The notes: generated from the sequence alone by a model not told the origin. DNA of 38,190 nucleotides from an uncultured Lachnospiraceae bacterium (GCA_947037115.1 CAMQTN010000026.1:1-38190), one strand, 5' to 3'; shown: positions 8,800-19,200, counted from the first letter of the stretch. Numbers and translations are program-made.

Positions 8800-8806
8800 T
8801 CTCACG

Positions 8807-9679
8807 TTATTCTTTTAGTCCCGAATAAATAATGCCCTGCTCCAGATAATCCTGCCCGAGCACAAACACAAAGGCCGCCGGAATCAGAGTGATAAACGAC
8901 GCGCAGAGCGCAAAGCCCGCCTGCGTCCATGAAATCTCCGGCAGATACAGGGACAACGGCCAAAGCGCCTTGTCCTCCAGAAAAGCCAGCGGCTGTTCCA
9001 TCAGATTCCAGTACTCCAAGAACCCTAACACTATGGCAGACAATAATCCGCTTTTCCCAAGAGGAAGCCCTATTGTCATAAAAATCCGAAGTTCTCCCGC
9101 CCCGTCAATCCGTGCCGCTTCCAAAAGCTGTACGGGAACCGCACGAAATCCACCGTAGGACAAAAAGATTGGAAACGTAGAAAATACTGCCGGTAATATG
9201 ATCGCCCCGTGGGTGTTTAACAGCGAAAACCGGTCCAGCACCAGATAGCTCGACAGCATGGTCACCTGAAAGGGCAGAAGCATCAACACCACATAGAGCG
9301 CAAAGAGCGTCCGGCTCCCCCTCACCCGATAAGCCGCAAAAGCCCATGCCGCCGGTACTCCCACAATAAGCTGTCCCGCCAGAATACAGACTACCAGCTT
9401 CATGGAATTCCAAAACAGGACAAAGAAGGCTGGCGTCATGAACAGCAGCCTTCCGTAATGCGAAAAAGTCGGATAATCCGGCATCAGCTTCCATCGGATA
9501 AAGCCCTCTTCCCCGCTAAATACCGGCCCCAGATACTGGCCCAGCTCAATGCTGTCCATCACCGATCCCGTCAGGATCAGAAACACCGGAAAGCAGATCA
9601 GCAGCGCCGGCAGAAGAAGTAACGCCGCCGTTATGTATTTTTTTATCTGCTGCAATATCCTGATTTTCCCCGCGGCCAT
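8807..9679 (-). CDS. ABC sugar-transporter permease, MalG type
   Basis: This is an integral membrane subunit of a carbohydrate importer of the MalFGK2 class. It has about six hydrophobic segments, the first near residues 15-40. The cytoplasmic EAA loop reads EAARIDGAGELRIF..LPLGKSG, the contact site for the ATPase. Its 290 residues are typical of the MalG family. I chose the ATG at 9679 because AAAGGGA stands seven bases upstream; the in-frame ATG at 9697 has GGAG directly against it and is a poorer start. It follows the MalF-type gene by about 50 bases. The matching ATPase is not encoded here and is probably a shared MsmX-like protein elsewhere. The substrate is unknown. Confidence 0.92.
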   Translation of the reverse strand: MAAGKIRILQQIKKYITAALLLLPALLICFPVFLILTGSVMDSIELGQYLGPVFSGEEGFIRWKLMPDYPTFSHYGRLLFMTPAFFVLFWNSMKLVVCILAGQLIVGVPAAWAFAAYRVRGSRTLFALYVVLMLLPFQVTMLSSYLVLDRFSLLNTHGAIILPAVFSTFPIFLSYGGFRAVPVQLLEAARIDGAGELRIFMTIGLPLGKSGLLSAIVLGFLEYWNLMEQPLAFLEDKALWPLSLYLPEISWTQAGFALCASFITLIPAAFVFVLGQDYLEQGIIYSGLKE

Positions 9680-9728
9680 GCAACCATCCCTTTCCATCTC
9701 CGCCGCCTGTCACAGTTACCCGCAGGCA

Positions 9729-10619
9729 TCACTCTTCTCTGTCCCACAATCTCTGTAACAGTATAATTGCCACAAGCAGGACGGCGCCCACACAGACCGC
9801 TGCCGCCGCCATCTTATCAAACTCCATGTTCACAAACCAGTTGTTAAACAGATGCTGTAAAAGATAAATATTTTCCTGAGGATAAGATCCCGCCACCAAA
9901 TAGGCTTCCCTGTAAATCTTGAAGGAATTTAAGAAGGACAAAATGACTATCGTGTAAAAGCTCCCTTTCAGATTCGGCAGGATAATATGACGGATGCATT
10001 TCCACCGTCCCGCCCCGTCCACTTTCGCAGCTTCTATGTACTCGTTTGGGATTGCCAGAATACCGGCCAGCCACAGCACCACCGTATACCCCGTGTTCTT
10101 CCACAGATAACTTGCCACCAGCACCCAGAAGGAAGCTCCCGTGGACAGATAATCCACCGCAACAGGCCCCCACAGTCCCGTCATCTCCCCCAGCTTTGTC
10201 AGCGCCAGATTAAAAAATCCCTGCCTGTAAAAGACCATTTTCCAGACCAGTACAATGGTGGCCGTGGGCATGGCAAGTGGAAACAGATAAACCGACTTGA
10301 CCAGCCCCGCATTTTTAAAAGTGCTTAACGGGAAGGCAATCAAAAGTCCCACAAGCACCAGCAGCGGGATACAGACAAAGGTAAAACGAAGCGTATTCCC
10401 CACCGCCAGTAAAAAAGCCTGATTGTGAAAGATAACACCGTAGTTTTTAACTCCCGTAAATTCCCCTGTGACCGCCGTCTGCATGGAACGCTTCACCACG
10501 TCCAGAAAGGGAAGCAGAACAAACATCGTCACCCCAAACAGACTTGGCAGAAGAAACAGCAGAAAAGGAAGTCTTTTTCTATTCCGCCATAATAATTGTG
10601 CTCGTCCCCCGTATGCCAT
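9729..10619 (-). CDS. ABC sugar-transporter permease, MalF type
   Basis: This partner membrane subunit of the importer has about 296 residues. It has an N-terminal hydrophobic segment (LPFLLFLLPSLFGVTMFVLL), several further membrane helices and the EAA loop EAAKVDGAGRWKCIRHIILP. The start at 10619 is set by GGAGGAGG six bases before the ATG. A longer reading to 10697 lacks a ribosome site and would run deeper into the preceding gene. It overlaps the 3' end of the solute-binding protein gene by about 40 bases, which suggests translational coupling. Confidence 0.92.
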   Translation of the reverse strand: MAYGGRAQLLWRNRKRLPFLLFLLPSLFGVTMFVLLPFLDVVKRSMQTAVTGEFTGVKNYGVIFHNQAFLLAVGNTLRFTFVCIPLLVLVGLLIAFPLSTFKNAGLVKSVYLFPLAMPTATIVLVWKMVFYRQGFFNLALTKLGEMTGLWGPVAVDYLSTGASFWVLVASYLWKNTGYTVVLWLAGILAIPNEYIEAAKVDGAGRWKCIRHIILPNLKGSFYTIVILSFLNSFKIYREAYLVAGSYPQENIYLLQHLFNNWFVNMEFDKMAAAAVCVGAVLLVAIILLQRLWDREE

Positions 10620-13008
10620 CCATTGCCTCCTCCAAACTACACAAACCGTCCAAATACGCCTCCGCTGCATCCCGGATTGGATCCTCCAGAGCCACATTTT
10701 CCAGATAGGGCGTGCGCACTGTTTTCAGCATGTCGCAAATTTCCGCCGTCTCCTGTTTTGTGGGTACATACAGATCCAGCACAATGACCCCCTCTTCACT
10801 GGAAAAACCATATCCGCCGTAAGGCTCGCCCGGCTTGCGCAGATTCTCCGGCACCTGTCCGCCCAAACTCTCCAGATAAAGTTCCAGTCCCTCCTCATTG
10901 ATGGGGAAACCGATCGGGTAGATCGTTTCCTGCACATCCTTCGAAAGAATCATCTTCATGAAATCTCCTGCAAGGTCAGCCTTTTGGGATGTGGCGCAGA
11001 TCCCCATCAGAGAAACCGGCGTAAACGCATCCGCTGTGCTGCCGGGAATCTGTGCCATCATGCTGTTCTCCTTTCCCTCCTGACGTTTCACCGACTGCAG
11101 GAGTCCGAAATTATAGCCATTGGCCAGGGTACCCATGCTCACCAGCACGTTGTCGCCCGCCATCTGAACCCCGCCGCCGCCAAGATCATTGTAAGCCGTA
11201 ACCTTGTCGTTGCTCACGACCCTCTGCTCCACATACCCTTTGTATTTCATCAGAACCTGATTCGGCAGACCTTCCATGCAGGCATCATAAATGCGTTTCA
11301 TCTGCGCAAGGTCGTCTGCGATTCTCTCCATATCCGGCTCTCCCGCATCCGTAATCCAATTCGGTGCAGATACAGGAAAAACAGCGTTAAACAGCATATC
11401 CTTACTGTACAACTCCATAATCTCCTCTCCCGGATGCTCACCCCGCAGTCTCTCAAACATATCCGCCATCGTGGAAAGATCCGATACATCCGCCATATTT
11501 TTCTGATCTGTGTAATACATCTGAAGCGTGAATGCCGCCGGTATCATAAAAATGTTTCCGTCCTCCGTAAAGCTTTCCCTGATATTCGTCAAAAGCTTTT
11601 CCTGCGTTTCCAGCTCCGCCAGATAAGGGCTGATGTCTAAAAGCACGCCCTTCTCTTTATAAGAATCTATCGGCAGACCGTCAAGAACCAAAAAATCGGG
11701 CCCCTTGCCAGCCATGATCTCCGTGTTCAGCTTCTTGACCGCATCCTCCCTTGTCGCGCCGCCCTCTTCTGATAATCCCACCCGGTATTCCACATAGACG
11801 TCGGGATTTGCCTCCTGATAGCGCGTAATGGTCTGTCTTAGGATGTCGTTTTCGGTCAGACTGTAAGCGGAAAGAGTCTGCGAAGGTGTTGCCGGCATAT
11901 TGGGATCATATATAAAGGAAGACAGCTTTCCCTCGGAAAACGCCGCCAGAAACCCGTCGTCTGCGGTCCGCATCATGACAGCCACCGGTTTGCTGGGATC
12001 GCTTAACCCGCAGAGACCGCCGTTGATCACCTGCTCCATCACAGCGCCGCCGATCGCATGCCGATGCAGCCCCTTCGTCCCAGCCAGATAAATCCCGTCG
12101 TCCTCCGCCGGAAATACGGTGTATGTTGAACGAAAGACACTGTCGTCCTGCTTATAATTCTGGGCCACAAAATCCGAGAGCACATTGTCCTCAATTGCCT
12201 CCTGCGTATCCAGATCATACAGGAAAACCCCGTCAAACTCACCCTTGGCTACCAGATAATGCTCCCAGACAAAGAAAACGTCAGGTCTGGTATCAATCTG
12301 CATCAGGAGCCTTCTCTCTCCCGTCTCCCGGTCAATCTCATAGACCTTCTCGTCTCCTGACGCCAAAAAAAGTCTTTCCCCGTCCTCTGAAAAACACAGC
12401 CTCCAGAGAAAAGACTCTTCCTCCGGCACCGGCACGGGAAACCGCTCCATCTCTCCCTCCGGCGAAACAAGACACAGTTCTGCAGTCTTCTCCACCCCGG
12501 CTTCCCCTTCCTTTTCCCCGTCAGCTTCCACTTCTCCTTTTTCCTCTTCTTCTGCGGTTTCCTCCTCCGCAGCTTCCGGGCTCTCCCCCTCATCACCAGA
12601 GGGCAGGGAATAGGTCTTGCAAAGAATGGCCACACTCCCGTCGGGAGCCCCTTTCATGTCAATCACATAGGATTCCATCACCAGATCATACCATCCCGGC
12701 AGGATGTCCGCCTCCCAGGTCTTGCCGCCGTCCGAGGAAATATAGCGTCCCTCCGACCCGTTTTCCAGAAGCTCCAGACGACCGTCCGACAGCGTTACCA
12801 GATCCGTCACCTCTCCGATATCCAGCGTCTGGGAAGTTTCCATATACCGGCCCATGGCCGTAACGCCCTTTTCCGTCTCCCCTGTGCCGTCCGTTTCCCC
12901 GGCCTGTCCGGCCGGACCACCCTGCCCCGCAGGGCTGCCGCATCCCATCAGGGACACGGCCATCACGCCTGCCATGCACGCTGTCAGCCACCTTATTGAT
13001 CTTTTCAT
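10579..13008 (-). CDS. Extracellular solute-binding lipoprotein with N-terminal propeller-like domain (copy 1)
   Basis: At 809 residues this is about twice the length of an ordinary sugar-binding protein. A signal peptide with lipobox LMGC makes it a surface lipoprotein. Residues about 50-370 look like a beta-propeller: there is an Asp-box (SSDGGKTW) and recurring short strands (LVTLSDGRLELL, GIYLAGTKGLHRH). Residues about 375-809 are an ABC solute-binding domain, with ITRYQEANPDVYVEYRV, KKLNTEIMAGKGPDFLVLD and DISPYL. A very acidic low-complexity insert (about residues 139-176) interrupts the propeller. It is a paralogue of the gene just upstream and overlaps the MalF-type gene. The propeller could bind glycans or the cell wall, or sense ligand; this is inference. 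Confidence 0.88.
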   Translation of the reverse strand: MKRSIRWLTACMAGVMAVSLMGCGSPAGQGGPAGQAGETDGTGETEKGVTAMGRYMETSQTLDIGEVTDLVTLSDGRLELLENGSEGRYISSDGGKTWEADILPGWYDLVMESYVIDMKGAPDGSVAILCKTYSLPSGDEGESPEAAEEETAEEEEKGEVEADGEKEGEAGVEKTAELCLVSPEGEMERFPVPVPEEESFLWRLCFSEDGERLFLASGDEKVYEIDRETGERRLLMQIDTRPDVFFVWEHYLVAKGEFDGVFLYDLDTQEAIEDNVLSDFVAQNYKQDDSVFRSTYTVFPAEDDGIYLAGTKGLHRHAIGGAVMEQVINGGLCGLSDPSKPVAVMMRTADDGFLAAFSEGKLSSFIYDPNMPATPSQTLSAYSLTENDILRQTITRYQEANPDVYVEYRVGLSEEGGATREDAVKKLNTEIMAGKGPDFLVLDGLPIDSYKEKGVLLDISPYLAELETQEKLLTNIRESFTEDGNIFMIPAAFTLQMYYTDQKNMADVSDLSTMADMFERLRGEHPGEEIMELYSKDMLFNAVFPVSAPNWITDAGEPDMERIADDLAQMKRIYDACMEGLPNQVLMKYKGYVEQRVVSNDKVTAYNDLGGGGVQMAGDNVLVSMGTLANGYNFGLLQSVKRQEGKENSMMAQIPGSTADAFTPVSLMGICATSQKADLAGDFMKMILSKDVQETIYPIGFPINEEGLELYLESLGGQVPENLRKPGEPYGGYGFSSEEGVIVLDLYVPTKQETAEICDMLKTVRTPYLENVALEDPIRDAAEAYLDGLCSLEEAMDGIRGTSTIIMAE

Positions 13009-13061
13009 GATTCTTTAACTCTCCTATAATAGTATAGATTTAGACATTTTTCGCACAAATG

Positions 13062-15494
13062 CTATTCTGCCGCATAAATTTCCACTTTTGCCATAATCTT
13101 CTGCACCGCCTCGTCGAGGGACAGATGGCCGTCCAGATACAGCCCGCCTGTGCTGATCACCGCTTCCTCCACCACAGCGTCCGCCACATAGGGCTTATGA
13201 ACCTGACAGCAAAGATCATACAAGGCCTGATACTCCTCCTTTGTCGGCATATAAATATTCAGACCATACTCCCTGCCGTCTCCTGAGCTGCCGCCGATGC
13301 TGCTCGACACCTCGCCATAGTCCACATTCATGCCGCCGTTTTGCAGCACCTTCCACTGTGGCGAGAGCTGCTGCTGCAGTGCACTCTTGTTTGTCATAAA
13401 GCCGTCGTAGAGAAGACTCTGCACCTGCGTCCCCATGATCACGTCAAAGAACTGCTCCGCCTCCTTCAGGTGGGTGGAAGACGCATTCAGCCCCACCAGA
13501 ACAGAAGGGACAAAAACACCCTCACTCATCCCGTCAAAGGATTTGAATGTGACGTCCGAAAACTCTTCCACACGACTGATGGACAAAGCCTCCTGATAGC
13601 TGTACGTATTATACAGCATACCCGCCGTCAGAAGCCCATCTCCCATCATGAAATCAGGAACCGACTGTCCAACAGCACCCAAATGATGATAATAGTAATT
13701 TCTCTCTGAAACACTCTTATTATAGTAGTCTTTCTGATTGGCATATTTTTCTTTCAGGTAATCGGGCAGCCCCTCATTGGCAGCCTTATAAATTCTCTCC
13801 GTGTCCGCCAGATAGTCCCTCAACAGCTCTGCATTGATATTCCCCGACTCATCCACAAAGGCCGCAGCGCCCATCGGCAGCAGCCAGCGCACCGTCGCCT
13901 CACCGGCAAAGAAATCACAGATCCCCGCATCCGGGTTTTCTTCCCGCAGTCTCTCCATCGTATCCGCCAAAGATGTGTAATCCGTGATCCCCTCCACATC
14001 CTCCTGTCTGCCTCCTACCATGGGAAGGGTAAAACACACCGGCATCATATAGACGCTTCCGTCCTGTGTAAAGGCATCCACCATATTGGGGAGCAGGGCG
14101 GCGTCTCCTGTGAGTCCGTCAATATGCGGCTTCAGATCCATAAGGACTCCCTTTTCCATATAAGACTTTACAGGAAGCTCATCCAGAATAATCACGTCCG
14201 GGCCTTTGCCTGCCATCAGCTCCGTATTCAGCTTCTTGACCGCGTCCTCCCTGGACTTGCCGTCCGTACCGCTAAGCGCCACCTCGTATTTCACAAAAGT
14301 GTCCGGATGCTCTGCCTGATACAGGGCGATGGCCTGCCGTACCGCGTCCCACTCTTCCAGTGAATACACTGTCACCAGATCCTCCGGCACCGTGGGCACA
14401 TTCGGATCATACGTATAGCGGATCAACTGCCCGCCCGAAAAGAGCACCAGAAATTCGTCCTGCGGAAGCGCGGTCATTCCTCTGAGGCTCATGGCAGGAT
14501 TGCCAAAGCTGGAAAGCGATCCGTCGATAATCTGCTCCATCGCGCTGCCGCCGATGACATGGCGATAAACGCCTCCTTTTCCGGCTATATACACAATCTC
14601 TTCTTCCCCCGGAACCACATAGACCGTATAAGAATCATCCATATAATACTCTCCCAAATAGTTCTCTTCCATAAACTGCTGCAGCACATCATCAGCCACG
14701 AACTTTTCTTCCTCCATATCGTAGAAGGTGATACCGTCATGGGCCGTCATGAGGATCATGACGTCGCCCTGAAACTGTACCAGATCGGGAAGATACTCCA
14801 GCGTGAGATAACTGTTTATGGAACCGTCCTCCAGATTCAGTTCATAAAGACAGCTGGCCCCCAGGTCTTTTAAAAACACCCTGTTTTCCGGGGAAACCCA
14901 GATATTCGACACAAAGCTGTCCGTTGTCTCAATCTCCTCGATCACCTGTGAGCTGCCGTCCGGTCTTCCAATCACCAGCCCGGTATGAAATTCTCCTGTA
15001 CCGTTCGTATTCGGGGAAGACAGTACATAAACCGTACCGTCCAGACCTGCCCGCATCTGAAAAATGTAATTATCCTTCGTAAAAGTCTCCAGATCATCAA
15101 TTCCCGGAATGGGCTTCGTCTCCCATGTCTCCCCATCATCCGTGGAAATGATCTGTCCTACCTTCTGATCCAAAACCAGAAGGCTCCCGTCGGAAAGCCG
15201 TGTCACGCCAGAGTCCCTTGTCACATACTCCGAAAGGTCTATGGTGGATTCCACATACCGGCCCATGGCTTTGGCTTCCCCGGACGGGCCGTTCCCCTCA
15301 CCCTCTGTTCCCGTGGCTGTATTCCCTGTATCCGCTCCGTCCATGTCTCCCGGGACAGTTCCCTGCGCCCCCGGATCGTTTGTCTGTCCGCTTCTCCCAC
15401 AGCCGCCAAGCAGACCGGCCGCCACTACCAGGGCCGTTAAAACCGCCAGCGCCTTTTTTAAATTTTTATTTTCCTCAAACAAATATCGGTCCAT
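13062..15494 (-). CDS. Extracellular solute-binding lipoprotein with N-terminal propeller-like domain (copy 2)
   Basis: This is a paralogue of the downstream gene with the same design over 810 residues. It has a signal peptide with lipobox LLGGC, a propeller-like region (Asp-box STDDGETW; both copies share AMGRY near its start), and a solute-binding domain with IALYQAEHPDTFVKYEV and KKLNTELMAGKGPDVIILDELP. It lacks the acidic insert of copy 1. I chose the ATG at 15494 because GGGGAG lies just upstream, whereas the in-frame ATG at 15509 has no ribosome site. The gap to copy 1 is about 53 bases. Two binding proteins for one permease pair suggest two related ligands sharing a channel. The substrate is not predictable. 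Confidence 0.88.
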   Translation of the reverse strand: MDRYLFEENKNLKKALAVLTALVVAAGLLGGCGRSGQTNDPGAQGTVPGDMDGADTGNTATGTEGEGNGPSGEAKAMGRYVESTIDLSEYVTRDSGVTRLSDGSLLVLDQKVGQIISTDDGETWETKPIPGIDDLETFTKDNYIFQMRAGLDGTVYVLSSPNTNGTGEFHTGLVIGRPDGSSQVIEEIETTDSFVSNIWVSPENRVFLKDLGASCLYELNLEDGSINSYLTLEYLPDLVQFQGDVMILMTAHDGITFYDMEEEKFVADDVLQQFMEENYLGEYYMDDSYTVYVVPGEEEIVYIAGKGGVYRHVIGGSAMEQIIDGSLSSFGNPAMSLRGMTALPQDEFLVLFSGGQLIRYTYDPNVPTVPEDLVTVYSLEEWDAVRQAIALYQAEHPDTFVKYEVALSGTDGKSREDAVKKLNTELMAGKGPDVIILDELPVKSYMEKGVLMDLKPHIDGLTGDAALLPNMVDAFTQDGSVYMMPVCFTLPMVGGRQEDVEGITDYTSLADTMERLREENPDAGICDFFAGEATVRWLLPMGAAAFVDESGNINAELLRDYLADTERIYKAANEGLPDYLKEKYANQKDYYNKSVSERNYYYHHLGAVGQSVPDFMMGDGLLTAGMLYNTYSYQEALSISRVEEFSDVTFKSFDGMSEGVFVPSVLVGLNASSTHLKEAEQFFDVIMGTQVQSLLYDGFMTNKSALQQQLSPQWKVLQNGGMNVDYGEVSSSIGGSSGDGREYGLNIYMPTKEEYQALYDLCCQVHKPYVADAVVEEAVISTGGLYLDGHLSLDEAVQKIMAKVEIYAAE

Positions 15495-15521
15495 ATTCTC
15501 CCCTTTCATTCAATCAGACTC

Positions 15522-15539
15522 ACAGACTGCCGAGTCTGT
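15522..15539 (-). promoter_or_regulatory. Small perfect hairpin before the solute-binding protein genes
   Basis: ACAGACT and AGTCTGT form a perfect 7-bp stem with a four-base loop, about 28 bases before the copy 2 start. No T-run follows, so it is not a terminator. It could be an operator or an mRNA processing or stability element. No convincing separate promoter was found in this gap. Confidence 0.35.
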
Positions 15540-15578
15540 ACCTATGATATCACAGTTATCTCTAAAGAACCTCTAAGC

Positions 15579-16064
15579 CTAGGCATACACCTCAATGATC
15601 ACCTTCGTCGCCACAAAAACGTCTCCCTCAAAATAACCCTCCAGTTCCACACCGATGCCTTCCTTCAAGTCCGAAAACAATGCCTCTTTCATATCAACAC
15701 CTGCACCGCCGCCCTGAATGGTCCAGTGCTCCACTTTTGTGTCGGCCGTAAACTTCACCGGGATTTTTTTTGCTTCCTCCACCGTCAGCAAGGTAACCTG
15801 ACTGTTCTCGTCCATAATTGTAGTCTGTGCCAGGATCATACCGTCCTCCTGCGGACTCTGCACCTTTCCGCTCAGATATTCTACCCCCTGCGTGGTGTTA
15901 ACTGTCTGCCCCTCATCTGTATCGTCTGCATCCTGTCCTGTTTCCTCCATGGACATCTCATTCACCTCTGCCTGCGGGGCTTCCTGCGTCTTCGCACACC
16001 CTGCCATCATCATTCCCATACATAACATTACACCAAGCATTGCTGCCAATTTTTTGTTTCTCAT
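15579..16064 (-). CDS. Small lipoprotein of unknown function
   Basis: This 161-residue protein has a signal peptide and lipobox MAGC, then an acidic, flexible linker (about residues 25-60). A small beta-rich domain follows (VEYLSGKVQS..IPVKF..VGVELEGYFEGDVFVATKVII). The C-terminal layout resembles small OB-fold or DUF5666-like domains, but I do not recognise the family with certainty. AAGG sequences lie before the ATG. It precedes the two solute-binding lipoprotein genes by about 84 bases on the same strand, and may be the first gene of the transport operon. Confidence 0.75.
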   Translation of the reverse strand: MRNKKLAAMLGVMLCMGMMMAGCAKTQEAPQAEVNEMSMEETGQDADDTDEGQTVNTTQGVEYLSGKVQSPQEDGMILAQTTIMDENSQVTLLTVEEAKKIPVKFTADTKVEHWTIQGGGAGVDMKEALFSDLKEGIGVELEGYFEGDVFVATKVIIEVYA

Positions 16065-16180
16065 CCTTGCGCCATCCTTTCTGACTTCATTTGTAACTAC
16101 GAAAATGATAACAACCGTCCCTCTAAATTTTCTCTAAAATATATGAAGATTTCATTATGGCATTTTTAAGAAATACAGAC

Positions 16181-16220
16181 AAAAAAAGAGCGCCCGCGGA
16201 ATCTTACCGTCAAAGCGCTC
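16181..16220 (-). terminator. Rho-independent terminator after the hybrid kinases
   Basis: GAGCGC/GCGCTC arms (16188-16193 with 16215-16220) enclose a 21-base loop and are followed on the minus strand by seven T. It closes the kinase operon before the lipoprotein and transport genes. Confidence 0.75.
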
Positions 16221-16285
16221 ATTCTTTTATAATTTAGTTTCTGTTTGGTTTACATAACACTGCACGTCATATGGTTTACATAAAC

Positions 16286-19200
16286 TTACCGGCGCAGATG
16301 TTTGCCCAGCACTTCAATAAACAGCTCAATGTCCAGCGGTTTTGCAATGTGGTCGTTCATGCCGCTCTTTAAGGCCGCCGCCTTATCCTCCTCCAGCGCA
16401 TTCGCCGTCATTGCAATAATCGGAAGTGTCTTAACGTCCTGTCTTGGCAGGGAACGGATCGTCCGGGTCGCTTCATAACCGTTCATAATCGGCATCTGTA
16501 CATCCATCAGTACGACGTCATAATAGTTTTCCTCTGACTTTTTCACCATATCCACGGCGTCCGTTCCGTCCGGCGCAGATTCCACCTCAAAACCGCTCTC
16601 CGTCAGTATCACTTCTGCGATCTCGCGGTTCATCTCGATATCCTCCACCAGCAGGACTCTCTTGCCGCTGAAGTCCTTCGTCTGCCAGAAAGCCTCATCC
16701 TCTTCCCCTTTTATATCCATATTGTTAGCCGCCAGAAGCGCTGACTTCAAATCCGACATAAAGAGCGGTTTTGCGCAGAACGCGGTGACTCCCGCCGCCT
16801 TCGCCTCCTCCTCGATATCCGACCAGTCATAGGCCGTCAGAATAATAATAGGTGACTCGTCCCCGACTGCGCTGCGGATCTTTCTGGCCGTCTCGATACC
16901 GCTTGTCTCCGGCATCTGCCAGTCAATAATATAGGTGTGGTAGGAATCTCCCTCGTCTCGTGCGGCCTTGGCCCGGTACGCAGCTTCCCTGCCGGAAGTG
17001 GTCCACTCGGCACGCATGCCGATGGTCTTTAACATTTTGGTCACGCTGTCACAGATATTGAAATCGTCATCCACCACCAATGCACGCAGCCCCTCAAGCT
17101 CCTTGATCTGCTCCGCGTTCTTCTCCACGTCCTGCAGCTTTAAGCTGAGGTTGACAACAAAGGTGCTGCCCTTACCGATCTCGCTCTCTACGGTAACCTT
17201 GCCGTTCATCATCTCGATGATATTTTTGGTAATCGCCATGCCCAGACCCGTACCCTGAATACCGCTTCTCGTTGTCGTCGTCTCTCTCTCGAAGGGCTCA
17301 AAGATATGCTTCACGAACTCCTCCGACATACCGATACCGTTGTCCTTGATGATAAATTCATAATCGCCGTATCCGTGCTTAAACGTGGTATGCTGCATGA
17401 TACGGAAGGTGATCATACCGCCCGCCGGCGTATATTTTACCGCATTGCTCATAATATTGATAAAGATCTGGTTGAGCTTGAGCGGGTCTGCAATGACATC
17501 CTCATTGGTCACCTCAAAGGTGTCTATAAAAAGTTCAAGCTGTTTTGCCTTCACCTGCGGCTGGATGATATTGACCAGATTGTGCATCAGCTCGGAAATA
17601 TTGCATTCCTGCTCATGGATCTGCATTTTACCGCTCTCGATACGGCTCATATCAAGAATATCGTTGATCAGGCTTAACAGATGGTTACTGGAAGCGAGCA
17701 CCTTCTGCAGGCACTCTTTCACCTGTTCCTTATTGTCAATGCGGCTTGCCGCAATGGTCGCAAAACCGATAATGGCATTCATCGGCGTCCGGATGTCGTG
17801 GCTCATATTGGAGAGGAACGTGGTCTTTGCCTCGTTGGCCTGTCTCGCATGTGCCAGCGCATCCTGCAGGGCGTCCGTCTGTTCCTTCTGTTTGATCACC
17901 TGCTCCGTGATATCTCTGGAAACAGCCATCGCAATCACGTCGCCCGACATATCATCCTGTGTCATGATGAAAATCTGACGCACGCACATCTGATTCTCAC
18001 CGTTGCCTGTTCCGCCCCAGTAATCCACGTCGACTTCCACTTCACCCTTTTTAAAGCGGCTTTTCAAATGATCCGTATTCACCACTCTGCCGTATTCCTC
18101 ACGGGATTCAGGCAGAACAAACTGCTTCCACTTCTCGAAACACTCCGACGCCTTGCACGGTACCTGTAATCCCGCTTTCTCAATCAGGGAAATCTGCCTT
18201 CCGTCCGCCGTTGTACATATGACGTCCTGCTCAATCAGATCTTTTGTCAGATTACATTCAAAGGAACTGAATGCGTTGGAGGTAACCGCAATCCGGTACT
18301 GCATCTCCTTGCGGTTCATCACGGACAGTTCCTCTTTTCTTCTCTGCTCGCGCAGTTTCATCTCGGAAATGTTCTGCCGCAGGTACAGCACCTTGTTCAC
18401 GTTCCCGTCTCTGCGCTCGAGGCAGACGACGGTCATCTGTTCCCACTCCTCCTTACCGTCCCGCATCACATGGCACTCATAGGTGAAGGTGTCCTGATCA
18501 GCCATATTTTTTACTATGGATTCGATCCGCAGCATCTGCCTGAAATTCTCCTGCGCCTCCTCACCGATGATCTCCCTGCTGTGGTCCTCGACTACCTCCT
18601 CATAGGTCCCGCTTGCCATGGACCGGTTATCCGTAAGATTCACCCCGGCAGTGTAGGCATAAACGGCTTCCGTCTCCAGGTTCACCAGCAGATACTTGGA
18701 AGAAAAGAGGGTGTTCAAACCCGTCAGCACATAGTTGATATGACGGTTTTCCGTCTCCAGAGCCTTCCGCTGTTTCACAGAATTTAAAATGACCAGGACG
18801 AAGTAAACGGCAAATAAAACAATCAGTGCAGTCTCAAGACTGATGCCCGCAGCGTTGGCTCTCTCGATCATACCGTTCGTGACATTGGGCGGAAACGTCT
18901 GCACCAGCACATACTCGCTGTCAGGAAGATAGGTCACGCAGATATTATCCGTGGCGCTTCCTTCCCCGCAGATAAAGGCGCCCTCGCCCCCGTTTTCAAA
19001 CACATCCATCACCGCATCCGCCGTGGCACGGTCAATAAAGCCCTCGCTCTCCAGAATATCCGGCAGGTTCCCCTCCCCGTAATCCTGATCGTCAGAGCTT
19101 GCTATCACCTTTCCGCTGGGCATACACAGCCAGGTGGTGGAAGGCTCTCCGAAATAGGTGGTGTCCAGAATCTCCCTCAGATATTGTTCCGCCACATAGG

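Noticed and set aside
15522..15539. Terminator between the small lipoprotein and the binding-protein genes
   Set aside because: The stem is perfect but no T-run follows on the minus strand.
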